The notes beneath the pieces were generated by a model that saw only the letters and a list, made by a program, of their open reading frames with translations, ran no database searches and was not told the DNA's origin. A DNA stretch of 38,088 nt from Isoptericola sp. Lineage in GTDB: Bacteria > Actinomycetota > Actinomycetes > Actinomycetales > Cellulomonadaceae. The stretch is from positions 1 through 38,088 of the forward strand of contig JAPSLQ010000013.1 of NCBI GenBank assembly GCA_031180595.1. Direction: 5' to 3'. A program made the position numbers and the translations under genes. Positions 32,073 to 38,088 of the stretch are shown in pieces. Position 1 is the stretch's first letter. The number at the start of each line of letters is the position of its first letter.

Positions 32073-32957
32073 ATGTTCGAGGAAGGACAGCTCTACGCCC
32101 CCGTCACCGAGGACGAGGACGGCGTCACGGTCCACCTGGCGGACGACCACCCCGGCGCGAACGACGCGGTGTACCGGCGGCGTCGCGAGGAGATCGCCGG
32201 GCCCGCGCTGCGGTGGACCCCGGGCGATCCCGTGCCGCAGGTCGAGTACACGGACGCCGAGAACGAGATCTGGCGCAAGGTCTGCTCGGAGCTCGCGCCG
32301 AAGCACGAGCGGCTCGCGATCCGGGGCTTCCTCGAGGGCAAGGAGGCCCTCGGGCTCCCCACCGACCGTGTGCCCCAGCTCGACGAGGTGAGTGCCGGGC
32401 TCGAGGCGCTCAGCGGGTTCCGGCTGCACCCGGCCGCGGGGCTCGTGCCGCTCGACCAGTTCTACGGCTCCCTGGCCGACGGCGTCTTCCACTCGACGCA
32501 GTACCTGAGGCACGGGTCCCAGCCGCTGTACACGCCGGAGCCCGACATCATCCACGAGGTCGTCGGACACGGGAACCTGCTCGCGAACCCGGGGATCGCC
32601 GAGGTGAAGCGGCGCGCGGGGGAGGCGGCCCGCCGGTGCGAGACCCCGGAGGGGCTCCAGTTCGTCGCGGACGTCTTCTGGTTCACGATCGAGTTCGGGG
32701 TCATGTACGAGGACGGCGAGCTGCGTTGCTACGGCGCCGGCCTGCTCTCGTCCTACGGCGAGATCGAGGAGTTCCGGGACGCCACCATCCGCCCTCTCGA
32801 CTTCTACGCCATGGGCACGCTCGACTACGACATCTCGCACTACCAGCCCACGCTGTTCGCCTGCGACGGGATGAACGAGCTCACCGAGCGCGTGGGCGAG
32901 TTCTTCACCGAGTTCGACGACGAGACACCGGCGCGCCTGGCCGCACGAGCCCGCTAG
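32073..32957 (+). CDS. phhA: Phenylalanine 4-monooxygenase (pterin-dependent aromatic amino acid hydroxylase)
   Basis: 294 aa. The iron site is clear: EPDIIHEVVGHGNLLANP gives His161 and His166, and FWFTIEFGVMYEDG gives Glu207. GAGLLSSYGEIEEF is another family signature. The enzyme converts phenylalanine to tyrosine using tetrahydrobiopterin and oxygen, usually the first step of phenylalanine catabolism in bacteria. There is no N-terminal ACT domain, as expected for a bacterial enzyme. Tryptophan specificity cannot be fully excluded. No pterin-recycling dehydratase gene is adjacent. It stands alone with its own promoter. Confidence 0.94.
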   Translation: MFEEGQLYAPVTEDEDGVTVHLADDHPGANDAVYRRRREEIAGPALRWTPGDPVPQVEYTDAENEIWRKVCSELAPKHERLAIRGFLEGKEALGLPTDRVPQLDEVSAGLEALSGFRLHPAAGLVPLDQFYGSLADGVFHSTQYLRHGSQPLYTPEPDIIHEVVGHGNLLANPGIAEVKRRAGEAARRCETPEGLQFVADVFWFTIEFGVMYEDGELRCYGAGLLSSYGEIEEFRDATIRPLDFYAMGTLDYDISHYQPTLFACDGMNELTERVGEFFTEFDDETPARLAARAR

Positions 32958-33025
32958 GGAGCGCCCCCGCGTCGTTCGGCGCACGCCTGCGCACGCGCAA
33001 CTTTCCCCGCGGGCCTGAGCGGGCG

Positions 33026-33055
33026 TTGACATGTGACCAAATGGTCACCTATCTT
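33026..33055 (+). promoter_or_regulatory. Promoter and operator of the ArsR-family operon
   Basis: TTGACA (33026-33031) and TATCTT (33050-33055) are spaced 18 bp. The spacer is almost filled by the inverted repeat GTGACCA-AA-TGGTCAC (33033-33048), perfect over 7 bp per arm. This position would block RNA polymerase when bound, indicating autorepression by the ArsR protein encoded immediately downstream. Confidence 0.75.
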
Positions 33056-33060
33056 GAGGT

Positions 33061-33399
33061 GTGACGAGAGACGACGACCTCGACCTGACGTTCAAGGCTC
33101 TCGCCGACCCGACCCGGCGGCGCATCCTCGACGCGCTGCGGGACCGCGACGGCCAGTCGCTCTCGGAGCTCGAGGCACTGGTCACCAAGGAGACCGACAT
33201 GACGCGGTTCGGGGTCATGAAGCACCTGAAGGTCCTGGTCGCGGGCGGGCTCGTGACGACCGAGCGGCAGGGCCGGCAGACCTTGCACTACCTGAACGCG
33301 ACGCAGATCCGCCTCATCCACGACCGCTGGATCTCGAGGTACACCGAACCGAAGGTCGCCGCGCTCAGCGACCTCAAGAGCAGATTGGAGTCGACGTGA
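33061..33399 (+). CDS. ArsR-family winged-helix repressor
   Basis: 112 aa. FKALADPTRRRILDALRD and TRFGVMKHLKVLVAGGLVTT are the ArsR/SmtB HTH signatures. No metal-binding cysteine pair is present, as usual for the ArsR proteins paired with SRPBCC proteins. The GTG is only 5 nt from the -10 element, so the message is nearly leaderless, although GAGGT overlaps. Its stop overlaps the GTG of the next gene. It likely represses its own four-gene operon through the inverted repeat in its promoter. Confidence 0.9.
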   Translation: MTRDDDLDLTFKALADPTRRRILDALRDRDGQSLSELEALVTKETDMTRFGVMKHLKVLVAGGLVTTERQGRQTLHYLNATQIRLIHDRWISRYTEPKVAALSDLKSRLEST

Positions 33400-33881
33400 C
33401 CCACCCCGCCGCTGCGGACGCCACCAGCACCGAGGCCGCCGACAGGCTCGTCTTCCAGATCTACATCAGGGCCACGCCGGAGCAGGTCTGGCAGGGGATC
33501 ACGCAGACCGAGTTCCGCAGGCAGTACTTCTTCGGCTCGACGTTCGAGTCGACGCTGGAACCCGGTTCACCCCTGCGGTCGCACGGCCCGGACGGCGAGC
33601 TGTGGGGGGACGACGTCGTCCTCGAGTGCGACCCGCCCCGGCTGCTCTCCCACAGCTGGCGGAGCCTGTGGGACCCGGCCGCGGCGGAGGAGGCCCCGAG
33701 CCGCGTCACCTGGCGGATCGAAGAACAGGGGGACGGCATCACCAAGCTCACCGTGGTGCACGACCGGCTCGAGCACTCGCCCGCCACGGCGCGCGGGGTG
33801 AGCAGCGGCTGGGCGCTCATCATCAGTGGCCTCAAGACGGTCCTCGAGACCGGCACCCCGCTCTCCGGATCCCGGGGATGA
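33396..33881 (+). CDS. SRPBCC/AHSA1-like domain protein
   Basis: 161 aa from the GTG at 33396 (GTGA overlap with the ArsR stop). It starts with a short polar tail, then FQIYIRATPEQVWQGITQ, the first strand-helix of the START/AHSA1 fold. RRQYFFGSTFESTLEPGSPL, LLSHSWRSLW and GWALIISGLKTVLET match the family. These proteins have a hydrophobic ligand pocket and are often encoded with ArsR regulators; the ligand is unknown. A 3-bp ATGA junction at 33878 marks a possible but less likely start for the next gene. Confidence 0.88.
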   Translation: MTHPAAADATSTEAADRLVFQIYIRATPEQVWQGITQTEFRRQYFFGSTFESTLEPGSPLRSHGPDGELWGDDVVLECDPPRLLSHSWRSLWDPAAAEEAPSRVTWRIEEQGDGITKLTVVHDRLEHSPATARGVSSGWALIISGLKTVLETGTPLSGSRG

Positions 33882-33898
33882 ACAAGGAGGAACATGCG

Positions 33899-34219
33899 AT
33901 GTCCTGGTACCTCTACAGGCTCCGGGCCCACCGCCCGGACTTCGCCCAGACCATGACCGAGGCCGAGACGGCCACGATGATGGCGCACGTCGAGTACTGG
34001 CGCGGCCCGTCGCGAGACGGCCGCGTGCTGATCTACTCGCCCGTCGCCGACCCTGCGCACAGCTGGGGGATGGCGATCGTGCAGGCCGACTCCGACGCCG
34101 AGCTCGAGGAGCTCCGCGCCGGGGACCCTGCCCACCTCGCCGACGTCGGCGAGATCGACTGGCTGCTGCTGCCCATGCCCGTCGTGGCCGGGGTGGCGGC
34201 GCCGACCCACACCAGGTAA
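33899..34219 (+). CDS. YCII-like small protein
   Basis: 106 aa beginning MSWYLYRLRAHRPDFAQTMT. A dimeric ferredoxin-like YCII fold is suggested by MMAHVEYWRGPSRDGRVLIY and GMAIVQADSDAELEELRAGDP. AAGGAGG 8 nt upstream selects the ATG at 33899 over the ATG at 33878. Function unknown; in this operon it may take part in detoxification with the VOC protein. Confidence 0.82.
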   Translation: MSWYLYRLRAHRPDFAQTMTEAETATMMAHVEYWRGPSRDGRVLIYSPVADPAHSWGMAIVQADSDAELEELRAGDPAHLADVGEIDWLLLPMPVVAGVAAPTHTR

Positions 34220-34231
34220 GGAACCAGTGCG

Positions 34232-34585
34232 ATGGCAAAGCACCCCGTGGCGTTCTTCGAGATCGTCAGCCCCAAGGCACCCGAGGCCCAGGCCTTCTAC
34301 CGCGACCTCTTCGGCTGGTCCGTCGACACCGACGACGACGGCTACGGCCTGGTGGACACCGGCGCCGGGGACGACGCCGTCGGCGGCGGGATCGGCCCGT
34401 CGGCGACGTCCGGCGACACCGGCGTCAAGATCTACGTCCGGACCGACGACCTCGAGGGCACGATCGCTCGTGCCCAGGAGCTCGGGTCGTCGGTCTACCT
34501 CGAGCCGACGGACCTGCCGGGCGGGTTCGGACGGATCGCCGTCGTCAGCGACCCTGACGGCAACCCGCTCGGCCTCTGGGCCTGA
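34232..34585 (+). CDS. VOC-family (glyoxalase/bleomycin-resistance fold) protein
   Basis: 117 aa. HPVAFFEIVSPKAPEAQAFYRDLFGW is the start of the first beta-alpha-beta-beta-beta unit, with the end of the second unit seen as GRIAVVSDPDGNPLGLWA. Such proteins are metal-dependent lyases, dioxygenases or drug-binding proteins; one His/Glu set is only partly obvious here. AAGGA precedes the ATG by suitable spacing, 12 bp after the YCII-like gene. It is the last gene of the ArsR operon. Confidence 0.88.
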   Translation: MAKHPVAFFEIVSPKAPEAQAFYRDLFGWSVDTDDDGYGLVDTGAGDDAVGGGIGPSATSGDTGVKIYVRTDDLEGTIARAQELGSSVYLEPTDLPGGFGRIAVVSDPDGNPLGLWA

Positions 34586-34595
34586 GCGGCACCTC

Positions 34596-34612
34596 CGAGG
34601 GTCACGCCCTCG
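34596..34612. terminator. Hairpin after the ArsR operon, facing the LacI gene
   Basis: CGAGGG-TCACG-CCCTCG lies 10 nt after the VOC stop, a possible terminator without U-tract. The rest of the gap up to 34690 holds degenerate repeats of a CGGTGCCGGTCG-like unit (about 34651-34692) and no gene. Confidence 0.4.
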
Positions 34613-34689
34613 CTCGGCCTGCGGCGCCGGACGACGCAGGGGACGCAGGGCGGTGCCGATCGGTGTCGGTCGACGCCGGTCGGTGCCGG

Positions 34690-35751
34690 TCAGCGGCGTC
34701 CGGCGCCGGGCGCCGGGATCTCGCCCGACCCGCGCACGACGAGGCGGGCCGGGACGACGAGATGGCGGGGCGGGCCCGTGTCCCCGTCGAGCCGCGCGAA
34801 GACGCGCTCGGCGGCGAGCCGGCCGATGCGGTCGGGGTCCTGCGCGACCGTGGTGACGGACGGCTTCAGCAGGTCGCTCGTCTCGACGTCGTCGAAGCCG
34901 ACGAGCGCGACCTGGTGCTCGAGGCCGAGCTGCTGCAGCGCGCGGATGGTCCCGATGGTGATGAGGTTCTGGCTCGAGAAGATCGCCGTCGGCGGGTCGG
35001 GGAGGGTGAGCAGGCGCCGCGCGACCGCCGTGGCGCTGGCGTCGTCGTGCAGCCCCAGCACGACGAGCGCCGGGTCCGCCGCGAGTCCGGCGGCGGCGAG
35101 CTCGTCGAGGTAACCCTGCTGCCGGAGCGCCGCGGTCTGGATCCGTTCGAGGTCCCCGAGGAAGGCGATCCTGCGGTGCCCGTGCGAGACCAGGTGGCGC
35201 ACCGCGTCGCGCGCGCCGGCGACGTTGGAGGTGACCACGCTGTCGGTCTCGATGCCGTGCGGCTCGCGGTCGACGCAGACGAGCGGCGTGCCGCGGTCGA
35301 CATGGACGCGCAGGTACGTCTGGTCGTCGCGGACCGGGGTCACGACGAAGCCGTCGACCCGCCGTCGCGCCAGCGCGGCGACGGCACGCAGCTCGGCGTC
35401 GGGGTCGTCCTCGAGGCTGGTGGCGAAGACGGCGTAGCCGTGCTCGGTGGCCACGCGCTCGATGGCGCGGTGCACCTGGGCGGCGAACGGGTTGGCGACG
35501 CTCGAGACGAGGAGCCCCAGGGTCCGTGACCGGCCGTCGGCCCGGCGCAGGTTGCCGGCGTGGAGGTCCGGCTCGTAGGCCAGCTCGGCCGCGGCACGGC
35601 GCACGCGCTCCGCCGTCGAGGGGGAGACGTTCGCCTCGCCGTTGATGACGCGAGAGACCGTCTTGATGCCGACCCCCGCCAGCAGGGCGACGTCGCGCAT
35701 GGTCGGGCGCCGCCTCGCAGCCGCCGGGGCGCCGTCTGACACCGATGTCAC
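34690..35751 (-). CDS. LacI-family transcriptional repressor
   Basis: 353 aa from the GTG at 35751, with AAGGAG 10 nt upstream. The HTH is TMRDVALLAGVGIKTVSRVI followed by the hinge helix region. The sugar-binding core shows TLGLLVSSVANPFAAQVHRA and VALVGFDDVETSDLL. It is divergent from the ribose-type importer operon, and the perfect palindrome GACAACGTTGTC (35816-35827) in the gap is a natural operator for it. It probably releases DNA when the imported sugar is present. Confidence 0.92.
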   Translation of the reverse strand: MTSVSDGAPAAARRRPTMRDVALLAGVGIKTVSRVINGEANVSPSTAERVRRAAAELAYEPDLHAGNLRRADGRSRTLGLLVSSVANPFAAQVHRAIERVATEHGYAVFATSLEDDPDAELRAVAALARRRVDGFVVTPVRDDQTYLRVHVDRGTPLVCVDREPHGIETDSVVTSNVAGARDAVRHLVSHGHRRIAFLGDLERIQTAALRQQGYLDELAAAGLAADPALVVLGLHDDASATAVARRLLTLPDPPTAIFSSQNLITIGTIRALQQLGLEHQVALVGFDDVETSDLLKPSVTTVAQDPDRIGRLAAERVFARLDGDTGPPRHLVVPARLVVRGSGEIPAPGAGRR

Positions 35752-35779
35752 GAAACCGTCACTCCTTGCTCGTCGTGGG

Positions 35780-35827
35780 TTGACCCTATCGCGACCGTCG
35801 GGTAGACAAGCACCTGACAACGTTGTC
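35780..35827 (+). promoter_or_regulatory. Promoter and LacI-type operator of the ribose-type importer operon
   Basis: TTGACC (35780-35785) and TAGACA (35803-35808) are spaced 17 bp. The 12-bp perfect palindrome GACAACGTTGTC (35816-35827), with a central CG as in LacI-family sites, sits around the predicted transcription start, where repressor would block initiation. Confidence 0.7.
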
Positions 35828-35859
35828 GGGCGACGAGCCCCCAACCCAGGAGTTCGACG

Positions 35860-36954
35860 GTGAACCAGATGAGCATGAACCGAACGCCGCTGCGCCGCGG
35901 CGCGGCCCTGACCAGCGTCTTCGCCTTCGCCGCGCTCGGCCTGACGGCATGCGGGGACGGCACCGCGGAGGCCGGCGGCACTGACAACGGTGTCGGCGTG
36001 TCCCTGATCGTCAAGACCACGACCAACCCGTTCTTCGTGGCGATGCAGGAGGGGGCCGAGGCCGCCGCGCAAGAGCACGGCGTCGAGCTCACGCTCGCCG
36101 CCGGGCGCGCCGACGGCGACGAGGAGACGCAGATCCAGGCCATCGAGAACGCGATCGCGCGCGGCGACGCCGGGATCCTCATCACCCCGAACGGTCCTTC
36201 GGTCGTCGACGCGATCGCCAAGGCGCGCGACGCCGGGCTGTACGTCATCGCGCTCGACACCCCGCCGGACCCAGCGGACGCCGTCGACATCACCTTCGCG
36301 ACCGACAACCGCCTCGCGGGCAGGCTCATCGGCGAGTGGACGGCCGCGCAGCTCGGCGGCGAGAAGGCCACGATCGCCCTGCTGGACCTCTTCGACGACA
36401 AGGTCGTGTCGGTGGACTACGACCGCGACCAGGGCTTCCTCGAGGGCATGGGCATCGACGTGGCGGACCCCGGCGTCAACGGGGACGAGGCGCCGACCGG
36501 CTCGTACAGCGGCGGCGAGTACGAGATCGTCGGCAACGAGGCCAGCCAGGGCGCCGAGGACGGCGGGCGCACGGCGATGGAGAACCTCCTCACCAAGAAC
36601 CCCGACATCAACGTCGTCTACACGATCAACGAGCCCGCCGCGTACGGCGCCTACCAGGCGCTCGAGGCCGCCGGCACGGCCGACGACGTCCTCCTCGTCT
36701 CGGTCGACGGCGGCTGTGCGGGCGTCGAGAACGTCGAGCAGGGCATCATCGACGCCACGAGCCAGCAGTACCCGGTGAAGATGGCCGAGCTCGGCGTCGA
36801 GGCGATCGCCGAGCTCGCGGCCACCGGGACCGCGCCCGAGACCACCGAGGGCCTCGACTTCTTCAACACCGGCGTCGAGCTCGTGACCGACGAGCCCGCC
36901 GACGGCGTCGAGTCGATCGACTCCGCCGCCGCGTCGGAGATCTGCTGGGGCTGA
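35860..36954 (+). CDS. Ribose-type sugar ABC transporter substrate-binding lipoprotein
   Basis: 364 aa. The signal segment ends FAALGLTAC with Cys31 as the lipidation site. GVSLIVKTTTNPFFVAMQEG is the characteristic start of the periplasmic-binding-protein type 1 fold (RbsB/Peripla_BP_4). GDAGILITPNGPSVVDAIAK and VYTINEPAAYGAYQAL follow. AGGAG precedes the GTG at 35860. It is first in the operon, followed by a strong hairpin and the permease. The ligand is a monosaccharide or polyol; which one is not evident. Confidence 0.92.
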   Translation: MNQMSMNRTPLRRGAALTSVFAFAALGLTACGDGTAEAGGTDNGVGVSLIVKTTTNPFFVAMQEGAEAAAQEHGVELTLAAGRADGDEETQIQAIENAIARGDAGILITPNGPSVVDAIAKARDAGLYVIALDTPPDPADAVDITFATDNRLAGRLIGEWTAAQLGGEKATIALLDLFDDKVVSVDYDRDQGFLEGMGIDVADPGVNGDEAPTGSYSGGEYEIVGNEASQGAEDGGRTAMENLLTKNPDINVVYTINEPAAYGAYQALEAAGTADDVLLVSVDGGCAGVENVEQGIIDATSQQYPVKMAELGVEAIAELAATGTAPETTEGLDFFNTGVELVTDEPADGVESIDSAAASEICWG

Positions 36955-36962
36955 CGCGCAGC

Positions 36963-36988
36963 GCCGCGCCGCCGCCCGGCGGCGCGGC
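36963..36988 (+). other. Strong intercistronic hairpin between binding-protein and permease genes
   Basis: GCCGCGCCGCC (36963-36973) pairs perfectly over 11 bp with 36978-36988 around a 4-nt loop, 8 nt after the binding-protein stop. It probably stabilises the upstream message or attenuates the permease, as in the other importer at 12367-12401. Confidence 0.65.
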
Positions 36989-37021
36989 CCTCCCGTCGCA
37001 CCGCACCACCAAGGAGTTCAC

Positions 37022-38056
37022 GTGAGCACATCCACCCTGCCCGCGCCCGCGCACGACCCGGCCGCGGAGTTCCTCGACCGCCGCTCGCCGCTCGAACGCG
37101 CCCGTGGCGTCCTGCACCGCTACCCGGCCCTGAGCCCCGCGATCGTCCTCGTGCTGTCGGTCGTCGTCTTCGGTCTCCTCAACGACCGCTTCTGGGCACC
37201 GGGGAACCTCTCCCTCATCACGCAGCAGGTCGCCGTCGTCGGGACGCTCGCCGTCGCGCAGACCCTGGTGATCCTCACCGCCGGGATCGACCTGTCGGTC
37301 GGGTCGATCATGGTGCTGGCGTCGATGGTGATGGCCCAGCTGGCGACGAGCCTCGGACTGTCGCCGGTGCTCGCGCTCCTGCTCGGCCTGCTCGTCGGCC
37401 TCGCCGCCGGAGGGCTCAACGGGTTCCTGGTGACCCGGCTCAAGCTGCCGCCGTTCATCGCGACCCTGGGGACGCTCAACGTCTTCCTCGCGGTCACCCT
37501 GCTGTACTCGCGCGGCGCCACCGTGCGGGGTGGCGACATGCCCGCCGTGCTGACCTGGACGGGCAACGCGTTCCCCGTGCTGGGCGTGCGCGTGTCCGTC
37601 GGCGTCGTCCTCATGCTCGTGGCCTACCTGCTCGTGGCGCTGGCGCTCTCGCGCACGGCGTGGGGCAAGCACGTCTACGCCGTGGGCGACGACAAGGACG
37701 CGGCCCGCCTGTCGGGCATCAGCGTGAACCGCGTGCTGCTCAGCGTGTACCTGTCGGCCGGCGCGATCCTCGCCCTGGCCGCGTGGATCCAGATCGGCCG
37801 CGCGAACGCCGCGAGCCCGAACGTCGGCGTCGACATGAACCTCGACTCGATCACGGCCGTCGTCATCGGAGGCACCAGCCTGTTCGGCGGTCGCGGAACC
37901 GTCTGGGGCACGCTGCTCGGCGCGCTGATCGTCGGGGTGTTCCGCAACGGGCTGTCGCTCGCCGGCCTCGACGTGCTCTACCAGACCCTCGCCGTGGGAG
38001 TCCTCGTGATCGTCGCCGTCTCGCTCGACCAGTGGATCAGGAAGGTGCGCAAGTGA
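37022..38056 (+). CDS. Ribose-type sugar ABC transporter permease (RbsC-like)
   Basis: 344 aa with 8-10 hydrophobic helices. LVILTAGIDLSVGSIMVLAS and GGLNGFLVTRLKLPPFIATL are hallmarks of the BPD_transp_2/RbsC family, as is SITAVVIGGTSLFGGRGTVW near the end. AAGGAG precedes the GTG at 37022. Its stop overlaps the GTG of the next gene. It forms the channel of the CUT2-type importer whose binding protein is upstream. Confidence 0.94.
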   Translation: MSTSTLPAPAHDPAAEFLDRRSPLERARGVLHRYPALSPAIVLVLSVVVFGLLNDRFWAPGNLSLITQQVAVVGTLAVAQTLVILTAGIDLSVGSIMVLASMVMAQLATSLGLSPVLALLLGLLVGLAAGGLNGFLVTRLKLPPFIATLGTLNVFLAVTLLYSRGATVRGGDMPAVLTWTGNAFPVLGVRVSVGVVLMLVAYLLVALALSRTAWGKHVYAVGDDKDAARLSGISVNRVLLSVYLSAGAILALAAWIQIGRANAASPNVGVDMNLDSITAVVIGGTSLFGGRGTVWGTLLGALIVGVFRNGLSLAGLDVLYQTLAVGVLVIVAVSLDQWIRKVRK

Positions 38057-38088
38057 CCACCATCGACACCACCACGGCGGCCGGCGGC
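38053..38088 (+). CDS. Start of the next gene, probably the importer's ATP-binding protein (partial)
   Basis: A GTG overlaps the permease stop (GTGA) with AGGAAGG upstream. Only the first twelve residues (VTTIDTTTAAGG) are inside the window. By operon position an RbsA-type ATPase is expected, but the visible residues cannot confirm it. Confidence 0.45.
   Translation, partial: MTTIDTTTAAGG

Noticed and set aside
30789-33032. Very long minus-strand open frame across the exporter and phenylalanine hydroxylase genes
   Set aside because: Low-complexity Arg/His/Glu/Gly-rich translation antisense to three genes with clear family motifs.
34651-34692. CRISPR or structured repeat array
   Set aside because: Only short degenerate CGGTGCCGGTCG-like units with no spacers; likely GC-rich low complexity.
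34740-36078. N-terminal extension of the LacI protein upstream of 35751
   Set aside because: It would run over the palindromic operator and into the divergent binding-protein gene; LacI proteins begin just before the HTH.

Overview
The window is very GC-rich. It has dense genes with 4-bp start/stop overlaps, frequent GTG starts, several probable leaderless promoters and lipoprotein sugar-binding proteins. This points to an actinomycete, most likely Micrococcales of the Cellulomonas / Promicromonospora / Isoptericola kind. The genus is inferred from style and gene content, not proven. No tRNA, rRNA, CRISPR array or insertion sequence was seen.

Layout. (1) 1-2090: a minus-strand operon with a nucleoside-hydrolase-like protein followed by a sugar-binding lipoprotein cut by the window edge, then about 450 bp without a convincing gene. 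(2) 2091-5566, minus strand: a membrane-anchored VanY-type D,D-carboxypeptidase with a DUF2809-like N-terminus, a RibD/DHFR-fold reductase and a YbdK-type carboxylate-amine ligase. (3) 5723-28499: a large accessory cluster, the most interesting part of the window. (4) 28551-32957: a NarL-type two-component system, an ABC-2 exporter pair and a phenylalanine-4-hydroxylase. (5) 33061-34585: ArsR regulator, SRPBCC, YCII-like and VOC proteins in one operon. (6) 34690-38088: a LacI regulator divergent from a ribose-type ABC importer that runs off the window.

The 5.7-28.5 kb cluster contains nearly every enzyme family in two copies: two DegT/StrS aminotransferases, two intact metal-dependent amidohydrolases each translationally coupled to a paralogue that has lost its metal ligands, two lyases of a divergent DapA/NAL superfamily branch, and two NAD-dependent epimerase-type enzymes. 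It also has one Gfo/Idh oxidoreductase, one CUT1-type sugar importer (binding protein and two permeases, no ATPase) and one unusual regulator. Three paralogous secreted proteins (811-898 aa) combine a YDPxTG-type beta-propeller with a C-terminal four-cysteine solenoid built of about 20-residue GPV rungs. One of them overlaps the downstream aminotransferase gene, so the secreted protein and the cytoplasmic enzymes belong to one system. A CCGA-N2-TCGG inverted repeat recurs in the promoters of the importer operon, the regulator gene and the second enzyme operon.

Reading (inference): the propeller proteins bind or cleave an extracellular carbohydrate, the importer takes up the product using an ATPase encoded elsewhere, and oxidoreductase, aminotransferase, lactonase/hydrolase and aldolase-type enzymes process an unusual sugar, sugar acid, aminosugar or cyclitol. 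No conventional glycoside hydrolase is present, so the propeller proteins are the candidates for the extracellular step. The substrate cannot be read from the sequence.
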